Assembly (NCBI GenBank): GCA_002937855.1 | Contig: PTKS01000011.1 | Span: 1 to 48,633 of the forward strand | From: Alphaproteobacteria bacterium MarineAlpha5_Bin12 | GTDB taxonomy: Bacteria; Pseudomonadota; Alphaproteobacteria; HIMB59; GCA-002718135 | DNA: 48,633 bases | Reading direction: 5' to 3' | In this document: piece by piece, positions 1 through 8,443 of the stretch | Layout: every line of letters begins with the position of its first letter | Numbering within the stretch: position 1 is the stretch's first letter | The notes under the pieces: generated by a model | Told to the model about the DNA's origin: nothing | The model's input: the letters and a program-made list of their open reading frames with translations, nothing else | Databases searched by the model: none | Translations under genes and position numbers: made by a program

Positions 1-151
1 AAACTTGGTAAATTTTGTTTTCATTATCTTTGGGATGACCATATGCTAGAACTTTGATTCCATACTTTTCTCTTGCAGAATCTGCACTTACGAAAAGTTG
101 TTTCCATTTTTCATAACCCTCATTAATTTCTACATTCATAATTATTTTCAT
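1..151 (-). CDS. hypothetical small protein, 3' end cut off by window edge
   Basis: A reading frame on the minus strand begins with ATG at 149-151 and stays open to the window edge, giving 50 codons (MKIIMNVEINEGYEKW...). An AAGGA Shine-Dalgarno-like sequence lies seven bases upstream, which favours this start over the second ATG at 137-139. The visible part is hydrophilic, with no signal peptide or membrane segment, and resembles small stand-alone ferredoxin-like (dimeric alpha/beta barrel) proteins of unknown function. I do not recognise a specific family. It shares a 65-bp divergent intergenic region with the pirin gene. Confidence 0.6.
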   Translation of the reverse strand, partial: MKIIMNVEINEGYEKWKQLFVSADSAREKYGIKVLAYGHPKDNENKIYQV

Positions 152-216
152 AAAATTTCCTTTCTTAGTATGGATATAGGCTATGTTTAAAATTTTGCAA
201 ATGATACTATATAATA

Positions 217-1074
217 ATGATGTTTAGAAAACTTTTAGAAATCAAGGATTGTGTGAAAACATTTGAGGGAGATGGCATCCCCGTTACAAGAGCGTTTCCT
301 GTTCCTAGTATGAGAGAGCTTGACCCTTTTTTGTTATTTGATCATTTTGGTCCTGTTCATTATGAACCAGGTGGCGCTACGGGAGTTCCAGAGCATCCAC
401 ATTGTGGATTCGAAGCAATCACGTATTTATTAAGTGGAGAAATAGAGCATAAAGACTCTTGGGGAGGACAAGCCAAGATTAAATCAGGCGATATTCAATG
501 GATGACTACTGGATCAGGCCTTATCCATTCTGAATTGGTAACTGAACAATTTAAAAAGCGGGGAGGCATTATGCAAGGTTTACAAATTTGGGTAAACCTG
601 CCTCAAAAAAATAAAATAGTTAAACCGTGGTATCAACATATAAAGAAGGCTGATATTCCAGTTGTAATGGATAACAGAGGAATAATAATTAAGATTTTAG
701 TTGGTGAAGTAAAAAAAATAAAATCATTAGTTCAAACCTATTCGCCCGTTTCTATTTTTGATGTTCAATTTACTAAGCCTGATCAAATAAATTTAAATAT
801 TCCTAAAAAACAAGTAGTAATGATCTATGTCATAAAAGGATATCTTCAATTTGATGAAGAAAAAAAAGCTAAAAAAGGTCAAATGATTTATTTCGATCAA
901 ACAGCGGATGAAATAAAACTTAATTCTATATCCTCATCAGGATCTTATCTTGTATTAGCTGGAGAGCCACTCAATGAACCTGTCTTTCGTTATGGTCCTT
1001 TTGTTACTAATACAGAAGGTGAAATGAAACAAAAAATGCTTGATTATCAAAATGGAAAAATGGGTAAAATATAA
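217..1074 (+). CDS. pirin family protein
   Basis: A 285-aa bicupin of the pirin family, a full-length match to the usual size. The N-terminal cupin carries the metal site: HPHCGFE at residues 60-66 and H104/E106 in GLIHSE line up with the iron-binding His-His-His-Glu of human pirin. Known members are metal-dependent proteins, some with quercetin 2,3-dioxygenase activity, and the cellular substrate is usually unknown. Two consecutive ATGs (217, 220) could start it. A TATAAT at 210-215 abuts the first ATG and a GATACT lies at 203-208, so a very short or absent leader is likely. It converges on trmL with one base between stop codons. Confidence 0.9.
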   Translation: MMFRKLLEIKDCVKTFEGDGIPVTRAFPVPSMRELDPFLLFDHFGPVHYEPGGATGVPEHPHCGFEAITYLLSGEIEHKDSWGGQAKIKSGDIQWMTTGSGLIHSELVTEQFKKRGGIMQGLQIWVNLPQKNKIVKPWYQHIKKADIPVVMDNRGIIIKILVGEVKKIKSLVQTYSPVSIFDVQFTKPDQINLNIPKKQVVMIYVIKGYLQFDEEKKAKKGQMIYFDQTADEIKLNSISSSGSYLVLAGEPLNEPVFRYGPFVTNTEGEMKQKMLDYQNGKMGKI

Positions 1075-1075
1075 T

Positions 1076-1525
1076 CTATTGCCTACTTTGTCTCATACCT
1101 TCAGATAATGCTATTGCAACAGAACTACTTACATTTAAAGACCTTAATTTTTTTTGAATAGGTATTATTAGGCGCACTTTAGCTTTTTTATGAACTTTTT
1201 CAGGCACACCTGCGCTTTCTCTTCCAAATAATAAAATATCATTTTGTTGATATCTATGATCTAAATAATCTTTTTTACCCTTTGTAGTAAATAGGATAAT
1301 TCTATATCTATTTTTTACAGACCATTTGAAAAATGTATCCCAATCCCTGTGTTCCTTTATTTTTGCATACTTTAAATAATCCATTGCCGATCTTCTAAAT
1401 TTTTTGTCATCAAGAAAGAATCCAGTAGGTTTAATAATATCAACTGCAACATCCAAACATGCTGCTAAGCGAATTATATTTCCAGTATTTTGAGGAATAT
1501 CAGGTTGAAATAATGCGATTCTCAT
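1076..1525 (-). CDS. trmL: tRNA (cytidine(34)-2'-O)-methyltransferase TrmL
   Basis: A 149-aa minimal SPOUT methyltransferase. It has the N-terminal IALFQPDIPQNTGNIIRLA block and the three C-terminal knot motifs: LLFGRESAGVPE near residues 98-109, IIPIQ, and RSLNVSSSVAIALSEG near 127-143. This is the TrmL (YibK/CspR) pattern rather than the longer TrmH. TrmL uses S-adenosylmethionine to 2'-O-methylate the wobble nucleotide of tRNA-Leu isoacceptors in the cytoplasm. It is transcribed divergently from petA, as in many alphaproteobacteria. Confidence 0.92.
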   Translation of the reverse strand: MRIALFQPDIPQNTGNIIRLAACLDVAVDIIKPTGFFLDDKKFRRSAMDYLKYAKIKEHRDWDTFFKWSVKNRYRIILFTTKGKKDYLDHRYQQNDILLFGRESAGVPEKVHKKAKVRLIIPIQKKLRSLNVSSSVAIALSEGMRQSRQ

Positions 1526-1624
1526 TTTTTAACTCTTTATTTTTATTAAATTATTACTATAAATAACACGTAAAATGTTCTTTATTAAAATAAATCAAAA
1601 AATAAGCTTATTGAGATTGTAATA

Positions 1625-2263
1625 ATGACAACACCATATCTGGTATTAACCGTAACATTAATCTTTATATTTCTATTTATCTATATGGTTTCAACAGTTG
1701 TGTGGGGAAAAGTAGTCTCAGCTAATGATAAAAAGGCTGAATTAAATAAAGAAGAAACAAGAAGGGATTTTCTTCATGTTTCAACCATAACAATAGGAGC
1801 AATAGGGAGCGCAACATTTATGTGGCCATTTATAAAGAGTATGAATCCAGCAGAAGATACACTCGCTCTGGGAACTACAGAGGTTGATATCTCTAATATT
1901 GATGAAGGACAAAGCATTACAGTAACTTGGAGAGGTAAGCCAGTATTTATAAGAAAAAGATCAAAAGAAGACATTGCAGAAGCAAAAAATGCTAAGCTTT
2001 CAAATTTACCTGATCCAGAAAAAGATTCAGACAGAGTGAAGAAAGAAGATTGGTTAATTTTAGTTGGAGTTTGTACCCATTTGGGTTGCGTTCCTTCAGG
2101 CCAAAAAGTTTCAGATAAAAAAGGGGACTTTAATGGATGGTATTGTCCTTGTCATGGTTCCCATTATGACACATCTGGGAGGATTAGAAAAGGACCGGCT
2201 CCAGATAATATGGAAGTTCCTCCATATAAATTTTTAAATGATAATACAGTTTTAATTGGGTAA
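1625..2263 (+). CDS. petA: ubiquinol-cytochrome c reductase iron-sulfur (Rieske) subunit
   Basis: A 212-aa Rieske protein and first gene of petABC. The 2Fe-2S site is complete: CTHLGC at 150-155 and CPCHGSH at 174-180, giving the two Cys and two His ligands plus the disulfide cysteines. A twin-arginine motif RRDFL (46-50) precedes the anchoring helix (about 53-70, ending MWPFIKSMNP), as in other bacterial Rieske proteins. Unusually, a second strongly hydrophobic stretch lies upstream at residues 5-29. With the 1625 start this gives two membrane segments; an alternative ATG at 1685 would remove most of the extra one. No strong Shine-Dalgarno distinguishes them. Confidence 0.93.
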   Translation: MTTPYLVLTVTLIFIFLFIYMVSTVVWGKVVSANDKKAELNKEETRRDFLHVSTITIGAIGSATFMWPFIKSMNPAEDTLALGTTEVDISNIDEGQSITVTWRGKPVFIRKRSKEDIAEAKNAKLSNLPDPEKDSDRVKKEDWLILVGVCTHLGCVPSGQKVSDKKGDFNGWYCPCHGSHYDTSGRIRKGPAPDNMEVPPYKFLNDNTVLIG

Positions 2264-2267
2264 ATGA

Positions 2268-3494
2268 ATGCAAGATAAAAAAGAACCAAAAAAATATAAA
2301 AATTCTTTCTTAAATTGGATTGAATATAGATTACCTATAATTTCATATTTAGAAAAAGAATATGGCGACTATCCAATGCCTAAAAATGCAAATTATTTTT
2401 GGAGTTTTGGAGCATTACTAACTATTTGTCTAGTAGTAATGATCATAAGCGGTATTTTTTTAGCGATGTATTATACTCCACACGTTGATATGGCTTTTGA
2501 AAGCACTGAGAGAATTATGAGAGATGTAAGTTTTGGTTGGTTAATTCGTTACATTCATAGTAACGGTGCATCATTCTTCTTTATAGTTGTTTATATTCAT
2601 ATGATCAGAAGTCTATATTATGGTTCGTTTAAATACCCAAGGGAGTTAAATTGGTTATTAGGTGTTTTTATATATTTCATAATGATGGCAACAGCTTTTT
2701 TAGGTTACACTTTGCCATGGGGTCAAATGTCCTACTGGGCTGCAACTGTAATTACAAATCTTTTTAGTGCAATTCCTTTTGTAGGTGAGGGTATCAAAAC
2801 TTGGCTTTTAGGTGATTATACAGTTGGTAATGCTACTTTAAATAGATTTTTTGCTCTTCATTATGTTTTACCTTTCGTGATTTTTGGTGTTGTTGGGTTG
2901 CATGTAGCAGCTGTTCATGTCCATGGATCTAACAATCCTGCTGGAATAGAAGTTAAAGAGCCAGAGGATACAGTTAAATTTTATCCATATATGTTGGTCA
3001 AAGATACATTAGCGTTTTGTGTATTTGGTATAATTATATCAGCGGTGATATTTTTTGGACCAAATTTGATGGCAGAAGTAGATAATTATATACCAGCTGA
3101 TCCAATGGTTACACCTGCTCATATAGTACCAAATTGGTACTTGGCACCATTCTATGCGATACTAAGAGCAGTTCCTGATAAATTAGGTGGCATAGTATTG
3201 ATGTTTGCTGCCATAGCAGTTTTGTTTATTATACCTTGGCTAGATAATTCTAAAATTAAAAGCTGTTCATTCAGACCTCTTTATAAATGGCTAATGATTT
3301 TATTTTTTGTCAATTTTTTTATTTTAGGATATGTTGGCATGAAGCCAGCTACTGGAATTTATTTGTTATTAGCAAGACTAGGAGTAATTTATTATTTTGG
3401 ATTTTTATTAGTTATTACGCCATTTATGCATAGGTTTGAAAAAAACATTATTCTTCCAAACAGTATACATGAAATTTATAAAAAGAAAAAATAG
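2268..3494 (+). CDS. petB: cytochrome b of the bc1 complex
   Basis: A 408-aa cytochrome b in one piece (not split as b6/subunit IV). The four heme ligands have the expected 14-residue spacing: H97/H111 in helix B and H198/H212 in helix D. The Qo-site region TLPWGQMSYWAAT (148-160) is present. The second Qo motif, normally PEWY, reads PNWY at 288-291, which removes the acidic residue thought to take part in quinol proton transfer. The start is four bases after the petA stop. An earlier ATG at 2264 meets a stop after four codons, so the one at 2268 is used. Confidence 0.96.
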   Translation: MQDKKEPKKYKNSFLNWIEYRLPIISYLEKEYGDYPMPKNANYFWSFGALLTICLVVMIISGIFLAMYYTPHVDMAFESTERIMRDVSFGWLIRYIHSNGASFFFIVVYIHMIRSLYYGSFKYPRELNWLLGVFIYFIMMATAFLGYTLPWGQMSYWAATVITNLFSAIPFVGEGIKTWLLGDYTVGNATLNRFFALHYVLPFVIFGVVGLHVAAVHVHGSNNPAGIEVKEPEDTVKFYPYMLVKDTLAFCVFGIIISAVIFFGPNLMAEVDNYIPADPMVTPAHIVPNWYLAPFYAILRAVPDKLGGIVLMFAAIAVLFIIPWLDNSKIKSCSFRPLYKWLMILFFVNFFILGYVGMKPATGIYLLLARLGVIYYFGFLLVITPFMHRFEKNIILPNSIHEIYKKKK

Positions 3495-4253
3495 ATGCTA
3501 AGAAAATTTGCAATTATATTTTTAGTTATAACTATTAATTCAAATTTATTTGCTGCTGAAAGTTCTAAAGAAAAATTGATAAAACAAGACTGGAGTTTTA
3601 ATGGTATTACAGGGACTTATGATAAAGCCGCAATCCAAAGGGGATTGAAAGTTTATCAAGAGGTTTGTGCTGGATGTCATTCTATGAATTTAATTTATTA
3701 TCGAGATCTAGAAGATATTGGTTTCAGCAAGGAGCAGATAAAGGTAATAGCTTCAGAATACACAGTTTTAGACGGACCTAATGACGAAGGAGAGATGTTT
3801 GAAAGACCTGCTAGACCTGCTGATAAATTTGTTGATCCTTATATGAATGCTCAAGAAGCTAGGTTAAGTAATAATGGTTCTTACCCACCTGATTTGTCAG
3901 TAATTAATAAATCAAGAAAAGGCGGGGCTGATTATATATATAATTTGTTGATAGGTTATGAAGAGCCACCTGCTGATATAGTTTTAGGTGAGGGAATGTA
4001 TTATAATAAATGGATGGATGGAAAACAAATTGCCATGCCAACACCATTATATGATGGTTCAGTTGATTATGAAGATGGTACAGAGAATACTGCTATTCAA
4101 CTAGCAAAAGATGTAACAGTTTTTTTACAATGGGCTGCGGAACCAGAGTTAGAGGAGAGAAAAAGATTAGGTGTAAAAGTAATTTTATTTTTTATAATTT
4201 TTGGAATCTTTGTATTTTTGTCTAAAAGACGATTGTGGAAACAAATACACTAG
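3495..4253 (+). CDS. petC: cytochrome c1
   Basis: A 252-aa cytochrome c1 that directly follows the petB stop codon, third gene of petABC. It has an N-terminal signal sequence (about 1-21, ending NLFAA), a heme c site CAGCH at 58-62, the probable axial methionine M181 in IAMPTPLYDG, and a C-terminal membrane anchor (about 228-244) followed by a basic tail. It passes electrons from the Rieske centre to a soluble or membrane cytochrome c on the periplasmic side. The 3' end overlaps the end of ychF on the other strand by four bases. Confidence 0.95.
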   Translation: MLRKFAIIFLVITINSNLFAAESSKEKLIKQDWSFNGITGTYDKAAIQRGLKVYQEVCAGCHSMNLIYYRDLEDIGFSKEQIKVIASEYTVLDGPNDEGEMFERPARPADKFVDPYMNAQEARLSNNGSYPPDLSVINKSRKGGADYIYNLLIGYEEPPADIVLGEGMYYNKWMDGKQIAMPTPLYDGSVDYEDGTENTAIQLAKDVTVFLQWAAEPELEERKRLGVKVILFFIIFGIFVFLSKRRLWKQIH

Positions 4254-5344
4254 ACATTAAATAAGAAGTGAAACACATCTCCATCTTGTACAATATATTC
4301 TTTTCCTTCTAACCTCATCTTGCCTTTTTCCTTACAACCTATTTCACCATCGTAATTTATAAAATCATTATATGAAATTGTTTCAGCTCTTATAAAACCT
4401 TTTTCAAAATCTGTGTGAATTTTACCAGCAGCAGCTGGTGCGGTTAAACCTTTTTTTAATGTCCAAGCTCTAGTTTCTTTAGGTCCAGAGGTAAAAAATG
4501 TAACTAAATTTAGTTTTTTATATCCTGAAAAAATTACTTTATTTAGTGCTGAGTCATTCAATCCATATTCTTTTAGGATCAATTCTTTTTCATCTTCAGT
4601 TCCTATATTTGCTATTTGCGATTCAATTGAGGCAGAAATATTTACAACTTCATAATTTGAAAATTTTTTTGTAACTTTATCTGAAAATACATTACCTTTA
4701 GTAACCGCGCCCTCATCTACATTACAAATATATATTATAGGTTTTAAAATAATTAGGTTTAATTCTTTTAAAATTAATTTTTCATTATTATTATATTTTT
4801 CAATTTCTATTTCTTCATCATTTTCAATTTTATTAATGATTTCAGAAACTAAATTGAATTTAACCTTTATTTCTTTTTCTTCACTTTTAATTTTTTTTGA
4901 CAAATTTTCTTTTGTTCTTTCTAAACTTTCTAAATCAGAAAGTCTTAATTCAGTGTTAATAATTTCTATATCTCCAATAGGATCTACTACATTGTTGATA
5001 TGGCTAATATTTTTATCTTCAAAACATCTAACAACATGTGCAATAGCATCTACATTCCTGATGTGAGATAAAAACTTATTACCTAAACCTTCTCCTTTTG
5101 AAGCTCCTTCAACGAGACCGGCAATATCAACAAAGTCTAAAAAATTTGGAATCATCTTTTCTGATTTACTAGTATCTGATAATTTTTGAACTCTTTGATC
5201 AGGAACCGCAACTCTCCCAATATTAGGTTCAATTGTAGCAAAAGGGTAATTTGCTGCCTCTGCATTGTTAGTTTGTGTCAACGCATTAAAAAGTGTCGAT
5301 TTTCCAACATTAGGTAAACCTATTATTCCACAACTAAAACCCAT
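4250..5344 (-). CDS. ychF: redox-regulated ATPase YchF (Obg-like)
   Basis: A 364-aa P-loop protein of normal YchF/OLA1 length. Walker A is GLPNVGKST near the N-terminus, G3 is DIAGLV, and the G4 position reads CNVDE rather than NKxD, which in this family goes with ATP preference. A coiled-coil insertion (around 130-180, rich in Lys/Glu) and a C-terminal TGS domain (from about 281, ending EYIVQDGDVFHFLF) follow. YchF associates with ribosomes and is linked to stress and redox responses. It starts one base after the pth stop and is last in prs-rplY-pth-ychF. Confidence 0.95.
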   Translation of the reverse strand: MGFSCGIIGLPNVGKSTLFNALTQTNNAEAANYPFATIEPNIGRVAVPDQRVQKLSDTSKSEKMIPNFLDFVDIAGLVEGASKGEGLGNKFLSHIRNVDAIAHVVRCFEDKNISHINNVVDPIGDIEIINTELRLSDLESLERTKENLSKKIKSEEKEIKVKFNLVSEIINKIENDEEIEIEKYNNNEKLILKELNLIILKPIIYICNVDEGAVTKGNVFSDKVTKKFSNYEVVNISASIESQIANIGTEDEKELILKEYGLNDSALNKVIFSGYKKLNLVTFFTSGPKETRAWTLKKGLTAPAAAGKIHTDFEKGFIRAETISYNDFINYDGEIGCKEKGKMRLEGKEYIVQDGDVFHFLFNV

Positions 5345-5923
5345 TTACTTTAGGCTTGTAAATTGTTTTTCAGATAAATCAGAAATAAATTTTTGAGGAT
5401 TATTTTCTATTAATAAGTAAAAATTTTTACATATATTTTTTATTAATTTATCTAATACAAGTTTTTCATTATTATTAAAATCTTCTAATACATAATTTTC
5501 AACTAAATTTTTATTACCAGGGTGGCCAATACCAAAGCGGACTCTTGCATAATCAGATCCTATATTTTGATCAATATTTTCTAATCCATTGTGCCCACTG
5601 TTTCCACCTCCTTTTTTATACTTAATCTTCCCAAATTTGAGATCAAGCTCATCATGTATTATTATGATATTATTAATATCTATTTTATAAAATTTTTTAA
5701 ATGTATTTAAAGCAGTTCCTGTTAGATTCATGAAAGTAAGGGCCTTAAACAAAATAACTTCATGATTATTTATTAAACCTTTATAAGTTGCTTTTAATTT
5801 ATCTGTTTTAAATTCTTTCATTTTATAAAATGAAATCAGTTCTTCAATAATTCTAAAGCCAATATTGTGCCGATTTTCTTTGTATTTTTCTCCAGGGTTG
5901 CCTAAACCACATATTAGATACAT
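5345..5923 (-). CDS. pth: peptidyl-tRNA hydrolase
   Basis: A 192-aa Pth. The N-terminal CGLGNPGEKYKENRHNIG block includes the catalytic His of the NRHNxG motif. The FMNLTG motif and the IIHDELDLKFGKIKYKKGGGNSGHNGL segment carry the substrate-binding Asn/Asp and glycine-rich loop. It releases tRNA from peptidyl-tRNAs that drop off ribosomes. It sits between rplY and ychF, the usual alphaproteobacterial order. Codon use is strongly A/T-biased like its neighbours. Confidence 0.95.
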   Translation of the reverse strand: MYLICGLGNPGEKYKENRHNIGFRIIEELISFYKMKEFKTDKLKATYKGLINNHEVILFKALTFMNLTGTALNTFKKFYKIDINNIIIIHDELDLKFGKIKYKKGGGNSGHNGLENIDQNIGSDYARVRFGIGHPGNKNLVENYVLEDFNNNEKLVLDKLIKNICKNFYLLIENNPQKFISDLSEKQFTSLK

Positions 5924-5946
5924 TAATATTATCCAGTATTTTGAAT

Positions 5947-6660
5947 TTATTTTTTTTCAGTTTTAGATTCTGAAGATTCTTTCTTTTCCTTTGGATCCTG
6001 TTCTTTCTTATCTTCTTTCTTATCTTCTTTTTTGTCTTCACCAGTTTCTTCAGATTTAGCTTCTTCTTCTGTTTCCGCAGTTTTTTCTTTTTCAGGCTCT
6101 GCTTCTACTGTTGGAGGCACTAATGTCGCAATAACGAAATCTCTATCTGTTATAGTTGGTTTAACCTCATCTGGTAATTTGATGTTACTGATTTTTATCG
6201 AATCACCTATTTCAGAATTGATCAGATCAAATTCTAATATAGCCGGTATATTACTTGCATTACATCTTAATTCCACCATTCTTCTAACTGTATTTAAAAC
6301 TCCTCCCTGTTTTATTCCTGGACATTTTTCTAAATTAAGAAAATCAATTGGAACTTCAACAGTTACTTTGGTATTTTGTTGAACTCTCATAAAATCTACA
6401 TGTATAATATTATCTGAAACGGGATGATATTGAATTTCCTTTGGAAGGACTTTTTCTTCTTTACCTTTTAGTTCTATTGATAAAATCTTTGAAAAAAAAC
6501 CCTTATCTTTTGCAAGTAAGTTTATTGTTTTATAATCAATATTTATTTTTTCTGGATCAGTCCCCTTCCCATATACTATACCGGGAATTACACTTTTCTT
6601 AGTCAAAGATTTGGCATCTTCTTCTTTTTTTTCCCTTACTGATAATTTAATTGTGCTCAT
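5947..6660 (-). CDS. rplY: 50S ribosomal protein L25/general stress protein Ctc
   Basis: A 237-aa long-form L25 (Ctc type, with C-terminal TL5 beta domain). The L25 domain occupies about residues 1-95 and binds 5S rRNA. The C-terminal domain runs to about 185. It ends in a low-complexity tail of about 50 residues made of Glu and Lys, including tandem KKED units, longer than in many homologues. I chose the ATG at 6660. An in-frame TTG at 6672 would overlap the end of prs and add four residues. No clear Shine-Dalgarno is visible, so coupling to prs translation is likely. Confidence 0.92.
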   Translation of the reverse strand: MSTIKLSVREKKEEDAKSLTKKSVIPGIVYGKGTDPEKINIDYKTINLLAKDKGFFSKILSIELKGKEEKVLPKEIQYHPVSDNIIHVDFMRVQQNTKVTVEVPIDFLNLEKCPGIKQGGVLNTVRRMVELRCNASNIPAILEFDLINSEIGDSIKISNIKLPDEVKPTITDRDFVIATLVPPTVEAEPEKEKTAETEEEAKSEETGEDKKEDKKEDKKEQDPKEKKESSESKTEKK

Positions 6661-6664
6661 TTTT

Positions 6665-7600
6665 TTATTCAAATAGTGCTGAAACCGAAGAATCGCTATT
6701 TATTCTTTTAATTGCTTCTCCAAATAAAGGAGCAATTGTAATATGTCTAATCTTTTTTATGTTTTTTACCTCATCAGATGCCAAAATGCTATCTGTTAAG
6801 ACAGTTTCACGTATTTTTGAATTTTCTATTAATTGCCCTGATTTTCCTGATAAAACCCCATGAGAAATATACGAATATATTTCTTTTGCACCTTTTTTAT
6901 GAAGAGCTTCTGCAGCATTACATAAGGTTCCTGCTGAATCAACAATATCATCAACTAAAATACAAATCTTATTTTCCACATCACCGATTACATTCATAAC
7001 TTCTGAATGACCTGCATTTTCTCTTCTTTTATCAATTATTGCTAAATCTGAATTCATTCTTTTTGCAAATGCTCTTGCTCTAACAACTCCACCTACATCT
7101 GGCGATACTAAAACTAAATCTTTACTATTTGCAAAATTTTCTTTCATATCTTTTATTGTAGGAGGCGCTGAGTACAAATTATCAAGAGGAATATCAAAAA
7201 AACCTTGTATTTGACCAGCATGTAAATCCATAGTTAGTACCCTATCTGCTCCTGAAGATGTTATTAAATTTGCAACTAGTTTTGCAGAGATTGGTGTTCT
7301 AGGACCAGTTTTTCTATCTTGTCTTGCATAACCAAAGTAAGGAATCACTGCTGTTATTCTTTTTGCAGACCCTCTTCTTGCAGCATCTATTGTTATTAAT
7401 AATTCCATAATATTATCATTCACTGGATGAGAAGTAGATTGAATAACATAAACATCTTCTCCTCTTATATTTTCATTTATTTCAACAAAAATTTCATTAT
7501 CTTGAAAATTTCTAATTGATGCGTCACAGAGTTTTATGCCGATATTTGAAGCAATCGCTTTGGCTAAAGGTATGTTACTATTGCAAGTAATGATTTTCAT
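6665..7600 (-). CDS. prs: ribose-phosphate pyrophosphokinase
   Basis: A 311-aa class I PRPP synthetase. It makes 5-phosphoribosyl 1-diphosphate from ribose 5-phosphate and ATP for nucleotide, His and Trp synthesis. Visible motifs are [10 protein letters not shown] (ATP and regulatory-site region), [13 protein letters not shown], the VSPDVGG segment, and the PRPP loop [12 protein letters not shown]. It is first in prs-rplY-pth-ychF and ends four bases before the rplY start. An exact TATAAT lies at 7622-7627 on the minus strand, placing transcription start about 15 bases upstream of the ATG. Confidence 0.96.
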   Translation of the reverse strand: MKIITCNSNIPLAKAIASNIGIKLCDASIRNFQDNEIFVEINENIRGEDVYVIQSTSHPVNDNIMELLITIDAARRGSAKRITAVIPYFGYARQDRKTGPRTPISAKLVANLITSSGADRVLTMDLHAGQIQGFFDIPLDNLYSAPPTIKDMKENFANSKDLVLVSPDVGGVVRARAFAKRMNSDLAIIDKRRENAGHSEVMNVIGDVENKICILVDDIVDSAGTLCNAAEALHKKGAKEIYSYISHGVLSGKSGQLIENSKIRETVLTDSILASDEVKNIKKIRHITIAPLFGEAIKRINSDSSVSALFE

Positions 7601-7621
7601 TTTTGCTAAATTAACCCGACT

Positions 7622-7627
7622 ATTATA
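7622..7627 (-). promoter_or_regulatory. putative -10 element of the prs operon
   Basis: An exact TATAAT read on the minus strand lies 22 bases from the prs ATG. A TTGAAC lies upstream but only 14 bases away, and a weaker TTATTG has 17-bp spacing, so the -35 is uncertain. A small inverted repeat (TTCAAT/ATTGAA at 7643-7659) sits between prs and pgeF and overlaps this region. Confidence 0.45.
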
Positions 7628-7684
7628 TGAGAAAATATAAAGTTCAATAAAAAATTGAAAATATGGTCTATTACATTAATTATC

Positions 7685-8443
7685 TTAAGAAAAACCTATT
7701 ATATTTATTAGTCTTCCAGTTGCAGATTCATTGTGAATCGTCATTCTTCTATGACTATAAAATTTAGATTTATTTGAAAATGTATCTTCGTTTAAAAGAA
7801 CAATTTTTTTTACTTTAAGTTTTTGAAGCTGATATCTTAGTAATGGACCTAATTTAAAATAGTATTTATTATTATTTTTTTTCTTAAAAAATTTTTTATA
7901 ATCTTTATTTTTTTTTATAAATTTATCAAAAAATTTATTATCTACTTCGTAATTTTTATAATTTATACATGGCCCTATTATTACATTAATATCTTTATTT
8001 TTACTTCCTATCATTCTCATTGACTTAACAGTTGTTTTACAAATATTTTTTAAAGATCCTTTCCATCCTGCGTGTGCAGCTCCTATAATTTTTTTTTCAT
8101 CATCAAAAAAAAATATTGGTGCACAGTCTGCAGTTAATATTCCAATAGCTAAGTCTTTATTTTTTGTTATAAATGCATCAGCTTTTAATTTATTTAAAAT
8201 CTTATTTTTGATAATAATTGTTTTATTACTGTGAAACTGTTCTCCAATAATCAATTTTTTTTTATTAAGTTTAACTTCAATTAATGCTTTTTTTCTATTT
8301 TTTTTAACATTTAATAATTTATCGTTATATTTATTACTGCAATTTAGAGTATCATAAGGTTTTTTTGAATATCCTCCTTTTCTAGTAAAAAAACCATATT
8401 TGATATTTTGAAATTTAAAATATTTTGAATTAATATAATTCAT
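7685..8443 (-). CDS. pgeF: peptidoglycan editing factor PgeF (YfiH/laccase-domain family)
   Basis: About 252 aa. Family motifs are GFFTRKGGYS near the N-terminus, GEQFHSNK, LTADCAPIFF with the conserved Cys, AAHAGWKG with the conserved His, and GPCINYKNYEV. PgeF removes L-Ser wrongly placed in muropeptides; older annotations call it polyphenol oxidase or laccase. The ATG at 8443 gives the usual family start; an ATG at 8455 and a TTG at 8464 are also in frame. All overlap the end of midA, so translation is coupled. Last gene of lgt-midA-pgeF. Confidence 0.9.
   Translation of the reverse strand: MNYINSKYFKFQNIKYGFFTRKGGYSKKPYDTLNCSNKYNDKLLNVKKNRKKALIEVKLNKKKLIIGEQFHSNKTIIIKNKILNKLKADAFITKNKDLAIGILTADCAPIFFFDDEKKIIGAAHAGWKGSLKNICKTTVKSMRMIGSKNKDINVIIGPCINYKNYEVDNKFFDKFIKKNKDYKKFFKKKNNNKYYFKLGPLLRYQLQKLKVKKIVLLNEDTFSNKSKFYSHRRMTIHNESATGRLINIIGFS

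Noticed and set aside
6005..6040. Tandem repeat as a mobile or CRISPR-like element
   Set aside because: It is the coding sequence for KKED units in the L25 tail. No CRISPR array, insertion sequence or phage gene was seen anywhere in the window.
7643..7659. Terminator after pgeF
   Set aside because: The stem is six A/T-rich pairs without a proper T-run; too weak to call.
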